Shown here piece by piece: positions 1 to 8,459 of a stretch of 64,000 nucleotides of DNA; the first letter of the stretch is position 1, and every line of letters starts with the position of its first letter. Position numbers and translations under genes: made by a program. Location: NCBI RefSeq assembly GCF_031458115.1, contig NZ_JAVDXV010000002.1:620001-684000 (forward strand). The letters are read 5' to 3'. Source of the stretch: Pelomonas asaccharophilus_A. GTDB taxonomy: Bacteria > Pseudomonadota > Gammaproteobacteria > Burkholderiales > Burkholderiaceae_C. Below the pieces are notes generated by a model, which worked only from the letters and a program-made list of their open reading frames with translations, made no database searches and had not been told where the DNA came from.

Positions 1-736
1 TGGCGGGCGGCAGGTCGGTGGCCCGCAGAGCCGCGCAGGCCGCGTCGACGTCGTAGGCCACGCGCTGGAAGGTGATGCGGGCATCGTCCAGCTCCGACTT
101 TGCGGGGTCGAACAAGGCGTAGCAGGCGGCCGGATTGCCGTCGCGCGGCTGGCCGCAGGAGCCGGGGATGGCCAGCCACTGGCGATGGCCCGGCAACGGC
201 ATGGGCACGCCGGCCACGGGCCGGAAGTCGCCCGCCTTGCCGGTGCCCGACAGGTGGAACAGCATGGGCTCGTGCATGTGGCCGCAGACCTGCAGCCGCG
301 CCGGGCTCGCGTGCATGCTGCGCACGGCCTCGGCGCGGCCAAGCACGTACTCCCAACCGCGCGGGTCGAACGCGTTGGCATGCACGAACAGGCAGTGGCC
401 CGGTTCGCCGTGGGCCTGCATGGGGAGACGCGCCAGGAAGCGCAACTGGTCTTCGTTCAGCTGCGCGCGGGTCCAGTCGACGACCGCGCGGGCATCTGGG
501 TGCATGCCGGGCATGCTGCCCTGGGCTACGGCCTCGTCATGGTTGCCCTGCACGGCGATGGCGCCGTCGGTGGCCAGCGCCATGACCTGGCCCAGCACCC
601 AGGCCGGATCGGCGCCGTAGCCGACGAAGTCGCCCAGCAGCGCATAGCGCGTGGCGCCCTGCGCCCGCGCATCCGCCAGCACGGCCTCGAAGGCCTGCCG
701 ATTGGCGTGGATGTCGGTGATGAAGGCCCAGCGCAT
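1..736 (-). CDS. Metallophosphoesterase, calcineurin-like (3' end cut by window edge)
   Basis: The minus-strand frame opens at ATG 736 and stays open to base 1, so at least 245 codons are present and the C-terminus is missing. The N-terminus carries FITDIHANRQAF, then LLGDFVGYGADP, GNHDE, LFVHAN and CGHMHEPM. These are the ordered metal-binding motifs (D-x-H, GD, GNHD/E, H, GHxH) of small calcineurin-like phosphoesterases. The family binds two metal ions and cleaves phosphoesters; the substrate cannot be told from sequence. No signal peptide is seen, so it is probably cytoplasmic. It lies 73 bases downstream of argF on the same strand, with a strong hairpin between, so it is probably a separate unit. 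Family is secure; function is not. Confidence 0.85.
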   Translation of the reverse strand, partial: MRWAFITDIHANRQAFEAVLADARAQGATRYALLGDFVGYGADPAWVLGQVMALATDGAIAVQGNHDEAVAQGSMPGMHPDARAVVDWTRAQLNEDQLRFLARLPMQAHGEPGHCLFVHANAFDPRGWEYVLGRAEAVRSMHASPARLQVCGHMHEPMLFHLSGTGKAGDFRPVAGVPMPLPGHRQWLAIPGSCGQPRDGNPAACYALFDPAKSELDDARITFQRVAYDVDAACAALRATDLPPA

Positions 737-760
737 GGACGACAGCTTGCCACGAAGCAC

Positions 761-792
761 TGACGCCGGCCCGACAGTCGGCGCCGGCGTCA
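761..792 (-). terminator. Hairpin after argF, possible terminator
   Basis: A perfect 10 bp inverted repeat (761-770 pairing with 783-792) encloses a 12-base loop. It lies 18 bases past the argF stop codon on the minus strand. The stem is GC-rich and stable, but the following minus-strand bases (GTGCTTCG) are not a proper T-run. It could be a weak or Rho-assisted terminator, or only an mRNA 3'-end stabiliser. Confidence 0.45.
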
Positions 793-809
793 GGTTCGCG
801 TGGCGTTCC

Positions 810-1751
810 TCAGCCGATACGGCCCAGCAGCAGATACTCCATGAGCGCCTTCTGCACGTGCATGCGGTTCTCGGCCTCGTCCCAGACGACCGACTGCGGC
901 CCGTCGATGACGTCGGCGGCGACCTCCTCGCCGCGGTGGGCCGGCAGGCAGTGCATGAATAGCGCGTCGGGCTTGGCGCGGGCCATCATGTCGGCATCCA
1001 CGCACCAGTCGGCGAACGCGGCCTTGCGGGCCTCGTTCTCGGCCTCGTAGCCCATGCTGGTCCAGACGTCCGTGGTTACCAGGTCGGCGCCCACGCAGGC
1101 CTCGCGCGGGTCCTTGAAGACCTTGTAGCAGCTGGCGTCCTTGATGCCGGCCACGGCCGGATCGATCTCGTAGCCGCTGGGCGTGCTGACGTGCACCGTG
1201 AAGCCCAGGATCTCCGCCGCCTGCAGCCAGGTGTTGGCCATGTTGTTGCCGTCGCCCACCCAGGCCACCACGCGGCCTTTGAGGCAGTCCATGTCGATGG
1301 CGCCGCGGCGGTCCATGCCGCGGTTCTCGATGAAGGTGAACAGATCGGCCAGGATCTGGCAGGGGTGGTACTCGTTGGTCAGCCCGTTGATGACCGGCAC
1401 GCGCGAGTGCGCCGCAAAGCGCTCGATCTTGCTCTGCTCGAAGGTGCGGATCATGACGATGTCGACCATGCGGCTGATGACGCGCGCGGAATCCTCCACC
1501 GGCTCGGCGCGGCCCAGCTGGCTGTCGCCGGTCGTCAGGTGCACGACAGAGCCGCCCATCTGATACATGCCGGCCTCGAAGCTGACGCGGGTGCGCGTGC
1601 TGGCCTTCTCGAAGATCATGGCCAGCGTGCGGTCCGCCAGCGGTTGATACCGCTCGTAGTTCTTGAAGCGGCGCTTGATGATGGCGGCGCGGTCGAACAG
1701 GTGGGCGTATTCCTCGGCGCGCAGGTCCTTGAATTGCAGGTAGTGACGCAT
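810..1751 (-). CDS. argF: Ornithine carbamoyltransferase
   Basis: Transfers carbamoyl from carbamoyl phosphate to ornithine, giving citrulline (arginine biosynthesis, cytoplasm, usually a trimer). The 313-residue product has the carbamoyl-phosphate loop STRTR, the HPCQILADL ornithine/carbamoyl site and the C-terminal HCLPAHRGEE motif, so all catalytic landmarks are intact. I place the start at ATG 1751 (MRHYLQFKD, the usual betaproteobacterial N-terminus), which has GGGGA about 8 bases upstream. An in-frame ATG at 1772 overlaps the argD stop as ATGA but lacks a ribosome binding site. It follows argD directly, so the two are co-transcribed and probably coupled. Confidence 0.97.
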   Translation of the reverse strand: MRHYLQFKDLRAEEYAHLFDRAAIIKRRFKNYERYQPLADRTLAMIFEKASTRTRVSFEAGMYQMGGSVVHLTTGDSQLGRAEPVEDSARVISRMVDIVMIRTFEQSKIERFAAHSRVPVINGLTNEYHPCQILADLFTFIENRGMDRRGAIDMDCLKGRVVAWVGDGNNMANTWLQAAEILGFTVHVSTPSGYEIDPAVAGIKDASCYKVFKDPREACVGADLVTTDVWTSMGYEAENEARKAAFADWCVDADMMARAKPDALFMHCLPAHRGEEVAADVIDGPQSVVWDEAENRMHVQKALMEYLLLGRIG

Positions 1752-1768
1752 CAGCGCATTCCCCGGCT

Positions 1769-2974
1769 TCATGGCTTGGGTTGGGCCAGGAAGGCCTTGA
1801 TCAGCGGCAGCAGGATGGCCGCGATCTGGCGTGCCTCGTCATGCGTGAGGATGAGCGGCGGCAGCAGGCGCACGACGCGGTCGGCCGTGATGCTGATCAA
1901 CAGGCCGGCGTCCAGTGTCTGCTGCAGCAGCGGGCCCGCCGGGCGGTCCAGCTCGACGCCCAGCATCAGGCCCTGGCCGCGGATCTCGACGACACCGGCC
2001 TCGCCCGCCAGGCCGTCGGCCAGCGCGTTGCGCAGCGTGGCGCCCACGGCCTCGGCATTGGCCAGCAGGCCGTCTTCTTCCATGATCTTCAGCGTCTCGA
2101 CGCCGGCGCGCATGGCCAGCGGATTGCCGCCGAAGGTGGTGCCGTGGTTGCCTGCCTTCAGCACGCCGGCGGCGCGCGGGCCGCAGACGACGGCGCCGAT
2201 GGGCACGCCCGAGCCCAGGCCCTTGGCCAGCGGCATCACGTCGGGCTTGATGCCGGCCCACTGGTGGGCGAACCATTTGCCGGTGCGGCCTACGCCGCAT
2301 TGCACCTCGTCCAGCATCAGCAGAAGATCGTGCTGGTCGCAGATGCGGCGCAGCGCCTGCAGGAACTCGATGCGGGCGGGCTGGATGCCGCCTTCGCCCT
2401 GGATGGTTTCCAGGAAGATGGCCGTGATGTTGGGATGCGCGGCGATCGCCGCCTCGACGGCGGCGATGTCGTTGAGCTTGACGCGCACGAAGCCCGGCAC
2501 CAACGGCGCGAAGCCGGCCTGGATCTTGGGATTGGCCGTGGCCGACAGCGTGGCGATGGAGCGGCCGTGGAAGGCGCCTTCGAAGACCAGCACCTCGGGC
2601 GACGTGTTGCCGCGGTCGTGGCCGAACTTGCGCGCGATCTTCAGCGCCGCCTCGTTGGCTTCCAGTCCGCTATTGCAGAAGAAGACATTGGCGAGGCCCG
2701 AAAGCTCGCACAGCTTGTCGGCCAGCTGCTCCTGCAGGGGGATGCGGTAGTAGTTGCTCGTGTGGATGAGCTTGGCTACCTGGTCTTGCAGCGCCGGCAC
2801 CAGCCGCGGGTGGTTGTGGCCCAGCGTGTTGACCGCGATGCCGCCCAGACCGTCCAGCAATCGTCGGCCTTCCGTGTCCCAGACCCAGCAGCCCTGGCCG
2901 TGCGAAAGCGCAACGGGCAGGCGGCCGTAAGTGGGCATCACGTGGGCATCGGACGGAAGGGACTCAGCGTTCAT
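1769..2974 (-). CDS. argD: Acetylornithine aminotransferase family, PLP-dependent
   Basis: A class III aminotransferase of 401 residues. The family transfers an amino group from glutamate to N-acetylglutamate semialdehyde, giving N-acetylornithine, two steps before ArgF. Visible marks are the cofactor region with FCNSGLEANEAALK, the ETIQGEGG segment, LLMLDEVQCGVGRTG, and LAKGLGSGVPIGA, whose lysine would form the Schiff base with PLP. Placement directly upstream of argF on the same strand supports the arginine assignment over a general omega-aminotransferase. The first gene of the unit starts at 2974, and a 150 bp divergent spacer to the DUF3579 gene should hold both promoters; I could not define them. 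Confidence 0.93.
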   Translation of the reverse strand: MNAESLPSDAHVMPTYGRLPVALSHGQGCWVWDTEGRRLLDGLGGIAVNTLGHNHPRLVPALQDQVAKLIHTSNYYRIPLQEQLADKLCELSGLANVFFCNSGLEANEAALKIARKFGHDRGNTSPEVLVFEGAFHGRSIATLSATANPKIQAGFAPLVPGFVRVKLNDIAAVEAAIAAHPNITAIFLETIQGEGGIQPARIEFLQALRRICDQHDLLLMLDEVQCGVGRTGKWFAHQWAGIKPDVMPLAKGLGSGVPIGAVVCGPRAAGVLKAGNHGTTFGGNPLAMRAGVETLKIMEEDGLLANAEAVGATLRNALADGLAGEAGVVEIRGQGLMLGVELDRPAGPLLQQTLDAGLLISITADRVVRLLPPLILTHDEARQIAAILLPLIKAFLAQPKP

Positions 2975-3124
2975 CGGGATTCCGTAGGGATCGAGGAAAA
3001 AGGTGGATTTTGGATTCTAGGGTCCGTGCCGCTGCAATGTTGCGGCGCAACAGTTTGCTTTGCGCCAAGGCACAATAGCGGTCTTTGGCAGCGGTGCTCC
3101 GCTGTATAGCGAAGCCCCCTGTCC

Positions 3125-3454
3125 ATGACCGTTGCCCCATCGCCGCGCGAAGTCTTCATCCAAGGTGTCACACAGGATGGACGCACCTTCCGCCCGAGCG
3201 ACTGGGCCGAGCGGCTGGCCGGCGCGATGTCCTGCTTCCGCCCGGGTGGCGCGAGGCTGGGGCCGGGTGCCCACATCGGCTATTCGCCGTACTGCGTGCC
3301 TACCGTCATCAACGGCGTGAAGTGCGTCATCGTGAACGAGGAACTGCGCCGCATCGAGCCCATGGCCTGGGACTTCGTCATGAACTTCGCGCGCGACAAC
3401 AACCTTCAGGTCGCAGATGCCTGCCTGCTGCCGGACGGCAAGCAGACCCCCTGA
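3125..3454 (+). CDS. DUF3579 family protein
   Basis: A 109-residue protein of no known biochemical role. Its sequence (EVFIQGVTQDGRTFRPSDW near the start, then GYSPYCVPTVINGVKCV and MAWDFVMNFARDNNLQ) matches what I know of the DUF3579 family, which is almost confined to betaproteobacteria. It has no signal peptide or membrane helix, so it should be cytoplasmic. It is divergent from argD and precedes an alpha/beta hydrolase and rpsT, a neighbourhood seen in Burkholderiales. The family label rests on recalled sequence features and would need a profile search to prove. Confidence 0.8.
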   Translation: MTVAPSPREVFIQGVTQDGRTFRPSDWAERLAGAMSCFRPGGARLGPGAHIGYSPYCVPTVINGVKCVIVNEELRRIEPMAWDFVMNFARDNNLQVADACLLPDGKQTP

Positions 3455-3540
3455 GTTGCACCCCCTGTCCTAGAGGGATTCCCAGGCGCGGGACGCGGGG
3501 CGCACCGTTATCCTCGCCGGCTACGTTTTACACGTCGTCG

Positions 3541-4410
3541 ATGAACCTCAACACCGCTTCCGCCGCCTTGTTGCCGCAACCCGCGCCGGGTCTTGCGCAG
3601 TCGGCGCCTGCGCATGGCAATGTCTGGGTGTTGCTGCGAGGGCTGTCGCGGGAGAGCGGTCACTGGGGTGTTTTTCCGGAGCACCTGCTGAAAGAGGTGA
3701 GGGCGCTGCAGCCGGAGGTCAAGCTGCATCTGCTGGACCTGCCGGGCACGGGCGCGCTGCGTCGCCAGGCCAGCCCCACGCAGGTGTCGGCCATCGTGGA
3801 TGAATGCCGGACCGAACTGCAACGGCGCGGTGTCAACGGTACGATCTCGGTGCTGGGCATGTCGCTGGGGGCCGCTGTTCTGAGCGATTGGGCCAACCGC
3901 TATCCCGGGGAGATCGAGGCCGGTGTGCTGATCAATCCCAGCCTGCGGCCGTTCAGCGAACTGTTCCGCAGGCCGCGCCCGCTGAACTATCTGGGCCTGG
4001 CCCTGCTGTCATTGAGTCGTTTCAGTGCCCGCATGCGCGAAGAGCGCGTGCTGCAGTTGACCACGCGGCTGACGCCTTCCCAGGCTGTCATCGAACGCTG
4101 GGTGGAGTTGCAGCGCCAGCACCCGCTGGGTGTGCGGAACACGGCCCGCCAGTTGCTGGCCAGTCTGCGTTACCGCGCGAGCCGCACGCGGCCGGCAGCG
4201 CCCATGCTGCTGCTGTGCAGCAAGGCCGACACCTTGGTGGATTGGCGTTGCTCGCAGGCCATCAGCCGGGCTTGGGGGGCACCGCTGCGCCTGCACACGA
4301 AGGCCGGCCACGATCTGCCATTGGACGACCCGCAATGGGTCGCGCGGGCGGTGGCCGATTGGCTGCGCGATCGCAGCATGCAGGGCGTCGAGCGCGGCGA
4401 GTGGCACTGA
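3541..4410 (+). CDS. Alpha/beta hydrolase
   Basis: A 289-residue alpha/beta-hydrolase fold protein. The nucleophile elbow is VLGMSLGAAV (G-x-S-x-G), the acid is probably the Asp in LCSKADTLVD, and the histidine lies in AGHDLPLDDP near the C-terminus, so the triad is complete. The N-terminal WVLLRGLSRESGHWG region would hold the oxyanion hole. No signal peptide is visible; substrate unknown. I chose ATG 3541 because the same frame is open upstream but gives low-complexity sequence overlapping DUF3579 in another frame. No good Shine-Dalgarno precedes it. It converges on rpsT across a double hairpin. Confidence 0.85.
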   Translation: MNLNTASAALLPQPAPGLAQSAPAHGNVWVLLRGLSRESGHWGVFPEHLLKEVRALQPEVKLHLLDLPGTGALRRQASPTQVSAIVDECRTELQRRGVNGTISVLGMSLGAAVLSDWANRYPGEIEAGVLINPSLRPFSELFRRPRPLNYLGLALLSLSRFSARMREERVLQLTTRLTPSQAVIERWVELQRQHPLGVRNTARQLLASLRYRASRTRPAAPMLLLCSKADTLVDWRCSQAISRAWGAPLRLHTKAGHDLPLDDPQWVARAVADWLRDRSMQGVERGEWH

Positions 4411-4446
4411 GCCTGGTGCCGCCTCTGTAGCGTCGTAAATGCAAAA

Positions 4447-4463
4447 GGCCCGCTGAGCGGGCC
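4447..4463 (-). terminator. Terminator hairpin serving rpsT
   Basis: Read on the minus strand, GGCCCGCTCAGCGGGCC (a GC-rich stem with a tiny loop) is followed by TTTTGCATTT, a short T-run. It is the second of two hairpins downstream of rpsT and lies between convergent genes. Confidence 0.7.
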
Positions 4464-4470
4464 GTCCAGA

Positions 4471-4504
4471 AAGCAGAAAGCCCGCTTTCGCGGGCCTTCT
4501 GCTT
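4471..4504. terminator. Bidirectional terminator hairpin between alpha/beta hydrolase and rpsT
   Basis: A 15 bp inverted repeat (4471-4485 with 4490-4504) closes a TTTC tetraloop; one position is a G-A mismatch in DNA, readable as a G-U wobble on one strand. With the adjacent hairpin at 4447-4463 it forms a tandem pair in the 115 bp gap between convergent genes, consistent with termination from both sides. Confidence 0.75.
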
Positions 4505-4525
4505 GCACCAGAGCTGGATTGGAAA

Positions 4526-4822
4526 TCAGGCGGCGAGCGCCTTGATCTTGGCGGACAGGCGGCTCTTGTGGCGAGCAGCCTTGTTCTTGTGGAAGATGCC
4601 CTTGTCGGCGACGGAGTCGATGACGGCTTGGGCGGTCTTGAACAGGTCGGCGGCCTTGGACTTGTCGCCAGCCGTCACGGCCTTTTGCACGTTCTTGATG
4701 ACCGTGCGGAATTTGGAGCGCAGCGCGGTGTTCGCGGCGTTGAGCTTGACGTCCTGGCGGGCGCGCTTGCGGCCCGATGCCAGGCGAACCGTCTTCTTCT
4801 TGGCTTTGGAGCTGGTTGCCAT
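4526..4822 (-). CDS. rpsT: 30S ribosomal protein S20
   Basis: A 98-residue, lysine/arginine-rich helical protein that binds 16S rRNA early in small-subunit assembly. It starts MATSSKAKKKTVRLASGRKR and ends with KNKAARHKSRLSAKIKALAA, the conserved S20 signature at full family length. It is transcribed alone, divergent from murJ, an arrangement typical of this group. A promoter is visible at 4857-4886 and two terminator hairpins follow the gene. Confidence 0.98.
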   Translation of the reverse strand: MATSSKAKKKTVRLASGRKRARQDVKLNAANTALRSKFRTVIKNVQKAVTAGDKSKAADLFKTAQAVIDSVADKGIFHKNKAARHKSRLSAKIKALAA

Positions 4823-4856
4823 GCTGTTTGTATACCCAGTTGGTGCAAAGACAGCG

Positions 4857-4886
4857 AGTATAGCGCGGAATCAGGGTTAAAGCCAA
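4857..4886 (-). promoter_or_regulatory. Sigma-70-type promoter for rpsT
   Basis: On the minus strand, TTGGCT (4886-4881) and TATACT (4862-4857) are separated by 18 bases and match the -35 and -10 consensus at 4/6 and 5/6 positions. The predicted start would leave a leader of about 28 bases before the rpsT ATG at 4822. Position and spacing suit a strong ribosomal-protein promoter. Confidence 0.65.
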
Positions 4887-4942
4887 GTGGTGGGGCTGAG
4901 TATCAAAAGTGGCGCTATGGGCGGCCCACATAATCCGGCGCC

Positions 4943-6505
4943 ATGAATCTGCTGCGCGCTGCGTCAACCATATCTCTTCTGACCCTGACCTCGCGCATCA
5001 CCGGCCTTGTCCGCGAGACCATGGTGGCGGGGCTTTTCGGTGCCACGGCGATGACGGACGCCTTCCTGGTGGCCTTTCGCATTCCCAACCTGTTGCGCCG
5101 GCTGTTTGCCGAGGGCGCGTTCTCGCAGGCCTTCGTGCCCATCCTTGCGGCGACGCGGGCGACCGAGGGTGAGGCTGCAACGCAGCGCCTGATCGATGCG
5201 GTCGCCACCGTGCTGCTGTGGGTGCTGGTGGCCACCAGCATCGTGGGCGTGCTGGCCGCGCCGCTGCTGGTGTGGCTGCTGGGTGCCGGGCTGCCGGACA
5301 AAGCCTTCGACGCGTCGGTCGCGATGACGCGCTTCATGTTCCCCTACATCACCTGCATGTCGCTGGTGGCGCTGGCTGCGGGCATCCTGAACACGTGGAA
5401 GCGCTTCGTGGTGCCGGCGGCAACGCCAGTCCTGCTGAACCTCAGCGTGATCGTCGTGGGATGGTCGCTTGTGGGGCCGCTGGAGCGGGCCGGTTATCCC
5501 GGCATCTATGCGATGGCCTTCGGCGTCATGCTGGGGGGCGTGCTGCAGTTGCTGGTGCAGTGGCCGGCGTTGCGGGCCGTGGGCGCCATGCCGCGCATGC
5601 GGCTGAGCTGGGGCGGTTTCATGGAGTCGCGCGCGCATCCAGGCGTCGGGCGTGTGCTCGTCCAGATGGGGCCGGCGCTGCTGGGCGTGGGCGTGGCGCA
5701 GGTCTCGCTGATGATCAACACGCAGATCTCCAGCCATATCGCCGAAGGAGCCACCTCCTGGCTGAACTACGCTGACCGCTTGATGGAGTTCCCCATCGGT
5801 CTACTGGGCGTGGCGCTGAGCGCGGTGTTGACGCCGCAGCTGTCAGCGGCTCAGGCATCCGGCGAGACCGAGCGCTACAGCCGGCTGCTGGACTGGGGCC
5901 TGCGCATGGTGCTGCTGCTGGCCTTGCCCTGTGCCGTTGCGCTGATGGTGTTTGCGTCGCCATTGACGGCGGTGCTCTATCACCGCGGGGCCTTCTCGGC
6001 GGTCGATGTCGCCAACACGGCGCAGTCCGTCATGGGTTGGGGCGTCGGCCTGCTGGGGCTGATTGCCATCAAGGTGCTGGCGCCCGGCTTCTATGCCCGC
6101 CAGGACACGGGCACGCCGGCCAAGATCGCCATCGGCGTGCTGGTGCTGACCCAGTTGTTCAACGTCGCCTTCGTGCCGTGGATAGGTGTGGCGGGCCTGG
6201 CGCTGTCTATTGGCCTGGGAGCCTTGGTGAATGCAAGCTGGTTGCTGTGGGGGCTGAAGAAGCTGGGCGCCTATCGGCCCGAGCCGGGTTGGCTGGCGTT
6301 CGGATTGCGCGTGGGCCTGGGCTGCGCGGCCATGGGGGCGTTGCAGTACCTGCTCGCGACCCGGCTGGACTGGATTGCACTGGGCGGCCATGAATGGCAA
6401 CGTGCGCTGGTGATGGCCGCCAGCCTGGGCGGCAGCGCCGTGGTCTATTTCGGCGTGCTGCTGCTCGCAGGCCTGCGGCCGCGGGCGCTGGGCCGCCCGC
6501 TCTGA
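4943..6505 (+). CDS. murJ: Lipid II flippase MurJ (MviN)
   Basis: A 520-residue integral membrane protein of the MOP superfamily that flips lipid II across the inner membrane for peptidoglycan synthesis. The N-terminus (LRAASTISLLTLTSRITGLV then FRIPNLLRRLFAEGAFSQAF) is the diagnostic MurJ signature, followed by about fourteen hydrophobic segments. Length matches the family. Start ATG 4943 gives the canonical N-terminus though no clear Shine-Dalgarno precedes it. It leads a plus-strand run in which SirB1 starts 9 bases after its stop. Confidence 0.97.
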   Translation: MNLLRAASTISLLTLTSRITGLVRETMVAGLFGATAMTDAFLVAFRIPNLLRRLFAEGAFSQAFVPILAATRATEGEAATQRLIDAVATVLLWVLVATSIVGVLAAPLLVWLLGAGLPDKAFDASVAMTRFMFPYITCMSLVALAAGILNTWKRFVVPAATPVLLNLSVIVVGWSLVGPLERAGYPGIYAMAFGVMLGGVLQLLVQWPALRAVGAMPRMRLSWGGFMESRAHPGVGRVLVQMGPALLGVGVAQVSLMINTQISSHIAEGATSWLNYADRLMEFPIGLLGVALSAVLTPQLSAAQASGETERYSRLLDWGLRMVLLLALPCAVALMVFASPLTAVLYHRGAFSAVDVANTAQSVMGWGVGLLGLIAIKVLAPGFYARQDTGTPAKIAIGVLVLTQLFNVAFVPWIGVAGLALSIGLGALVNASWLLWGLKKLGAYRPEPGWLAFGLRVGLGCAAMGALQYLLATRLDWIALGGHEWQRALVMAASLGGSAVVYFGVLLLAGLRPRALGRPL

Positions 6506-6514
6506 GGCCGAACG

Positions 6515-7369
6515 ATGCGCTACGCACCGCCGACTCCTCTGGAATACTTCGCCACCCTGGTGGCGGAGGATCGGGGTTTGAATCTGCTGGAGGCTGCCAT
6601 CAGCCTGGCGCAGGACGAGCATCCGACGCTGGACGTCCAAGCCGTGCTGGCCGAGGTGGACGGCCTGGCGGGTCGCCTGCGTGAGCGCATCTCGCTGCAG
6701 ATGGGCGCGGCGGAGCGCCTGCACCTGTTGACGCGCTTCTTCCACGGCGAGCTGGGGTTTTCGGGCAACCTGAACAACTACTACGCGGCGGACAACAGCT
6801 TCGTCCATCGCGTGCTGGAGACGCGGCGTGGCATTCCCATCACGCTGGCCGTGCTGTTGCTGGAGCTGGGTGAGCAGGCCGGGCTTCGCATGTCGGGCGT
6901 CGCATTCCCCGGGCATTTCCTGGTGAAGTGCCGCACCGGTCTCAGCGATGTCGTCCTGGATCCCTTCACCGGCGAAGCCTTGTCGCCCAGCCGTCTGGAA
7001 GAGCGGCTGGCCCAGTACCGCCACGGCAGCGAACTGCCGCACGATCTGGAGCTGCCGCTGGACTTCTTCCTGCAGGCCGCGGCGCCGCGCCAGATCCTGG
7101 CCCGCATGCTGCGCAACCTGAAGGAAGTGCACCGTGCCGCGGGCGATGCGCAGCGGCTGTTGGCCGTACAGCGTCGCCTGGTCGTGCTGCTGCCGGCCGA
7201 CCCGGCCGAGCGGCGTGACCGCGGGCTGGTGCTGGATGCGCTGGGCGACCCGGCGGCGGCCGATGACCTGGCCTTCTATCTCGCCGAGCGCGGCAGCGCA
7301 GCCGATGCGCCCGAACTGCGCCGCCGCCTGGCCTTGCTGCTCGAAGGCCGCTCGCGGCCGCTTCAGTGA
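6515..7369 (+). CDS. SirB1 family protein (transglutaminase-like fold plus TPR)
   Basis: A 284-residue protein with an N-terminal helical part, a transglutaminase-like core (ETRRGIPITLAVLLLELG, then MSGVAFPGHFLVK) and a C-terminal TPR-like region (QILARMLRNLKEVHRAAG onward). This order is the SirB1 pattern. The core has the family His in PGHF but no transglutaminase Cys that I can place, so it is probably non-catalytic. The role is not established. It is co-directional with murJ and precedes the AI-2E family gene. Confidence 0.88.
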   Translation: MRYAPPTPLEYFATLVAEDRGLNLLEAAISLAQDEHPTLDVQAVLAEVDGLAGRLRERISLQMGAAERLHLLTRFFHGELGFSGNLNNYYAADNSFVHRVLETRRGIPITLAVLLLELGEQAGLRMSGVAFPGHFLVKCRTGLSDVVLDPFTGEALSPSRLEERLAQYRHGSELPHDLELPLDFFLQAAAPRQILARMLRNLKEVHRAAGDAQRLLAVQRRLVVLLPADPAERRDRGLVLDALGDPAAADDLAFYLAERGSAADAPELRRRLALLLEGRSRPLQ

Positions 7370-7394
7370 CAATCCGCGCCCTCGCGCCCCACCC

Positions 7395-8459
7395 ATGATG
7401 ATGAAGCTCAACAAGCCTCAACGCACCGCCCTGGCCTGGGGCGGCGTCGCTCTCGTCGGCATCCTGCTGCTGTGGCTGCTGTCGCCGGTGCTCGCGCCCT
7501 TCATCGCGGCGCTGGTGCTGGCGTACGCGCTGTCGCCCGTCGTACAGGCTCTGGTGAACCGGCGCGTGCCTCGCGCGCTGGCCGTGCTGATCGTCGAGCT
7601 GGTCTTTGGCCTCGCGCTGCTGGCCTTGCTGTTGCTGGTGCTGCCCATACTCAGCAAGGAGTTGCCGGCGCTGCGCGAGCAGATCCCTGCGCTGGCCACG
7701 CTGGCCAACAACAAGCTCTCGCCCTGGCTGGCCCAGCACGGCATCCATCTGCAACTGGACCCGGCCAGCATCAAGGCTTTCGTGCTGAAGTACATGGACG
7801 CCAATCTCGAGGAATGGTTGGCCACTGTGCTCAGTTCGGCGCGCATCGGCGGCAGCTTCCTGTTGGCCGTGGTGGGCAACGCGGTGCTGCTGCCGGTGGT
7901 GTTGTTCTACCTGCTGGACGACTGGCCCAACCTCGTGCAGCGCGTGCGCGGCCTGGTGCCGCCGTCGGCCCGCGAGTCGGTGGGCAGCTTCCTGGACGAG
8001 TGCGACGCCACGCTGGGCCAGTATCTGCGCGGCCAACTGCTGGTCATGGGGGCGCTGGCCATCTTCTACAGCGCTGGTCTGGCGCTCGCCGGCTTCGAAC
8101 TGGCGCTGCCCATCGGCGTGTTCACGGGCCTCGCGGTCTTCATCCCCTACCTGGGCTTCGGACTGGGCCTGGTGCTGGCATTGCTGGCCGGGCTGCTGCA
8201 GTTCGCGAGCTTCTACGGCCTGGCCGCCGTGGCCGTCGTGTTCGGTATCGGCCAACTGCTGGAGAGCTTTGTGCTGACGCCGCGCTTCGTCGGCGAGCGC
8301 ATCGGCATGAGCCCGCTGATGGTCATCTTCGCGCTGCTGGCCTTTGGCCACCTGCTGGGTTTCGTGGGCGTGCTGATCGCGCTGCCGCTGTCCGCCGTGG
8401 CCGTCGTCGCGTTCCGGCGCGTGCACGAGGCCTACCTGGCGAGTTCCCTTTTCCGTTGA
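7395..8459 (+). CDS. AI-2E family transporter (PerM/YhhQ-like membrane protein)
   Basis: A 354-residue membrane protein: two N-terminal helices (from VALVGILLLWLL), a soluble-looking middle with amphipathic segments, and four to five helices near the end. It has the family motifs GLVPP, LGQYLRGQLLVM and FVLTPRFVGERIGMSP. Family members export autoinducer-2 or act as Na+(Li+)/H+ antiporters, so the substrate here is open. The start is one of three consecutive ATGs at 7395-7403. Its stop overlaps the hda start (TGATG), so the two should be translationally coupled. Confidence 0.92.
   Translation: MMMKLNKPQRTALAWGGVALVGILLLWLLSPVLAPFIAALVLAYALSPVVQALVNRRVPRALAVLIVELVFGLALLALLLLVLPILSKELPALREQIPALATLANNKLSPWLAQHGIHLQLDPASIKAFVLKYMDANLEEWLATVLSSARIGGSFLLAVVGNAVLLPVVLFYLLDDWPNLVQRVRGLVPPSARESVGSFLDECDATLGQYLRGQLLVMGALAIFYSAGLALAGFELALPIGVFTGLAVFIPYLGFGLGLVLALLAGLLQFASFYGLAAVAVVFGIGQLLESFVLTPRFVGERIGMSPLMVIFALLAFGHLLGFVGVLIALPLSAVAVVAFRRVHEAYLASSLFR

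Noticed and set aside
1191..2750. Long open frame antisense to argD/argF (519 codons)
   Set aside because: It is a GC-rich mirror of two confirmed genes with no recognisable domain, typical of antisense frames in high-GC DNA.
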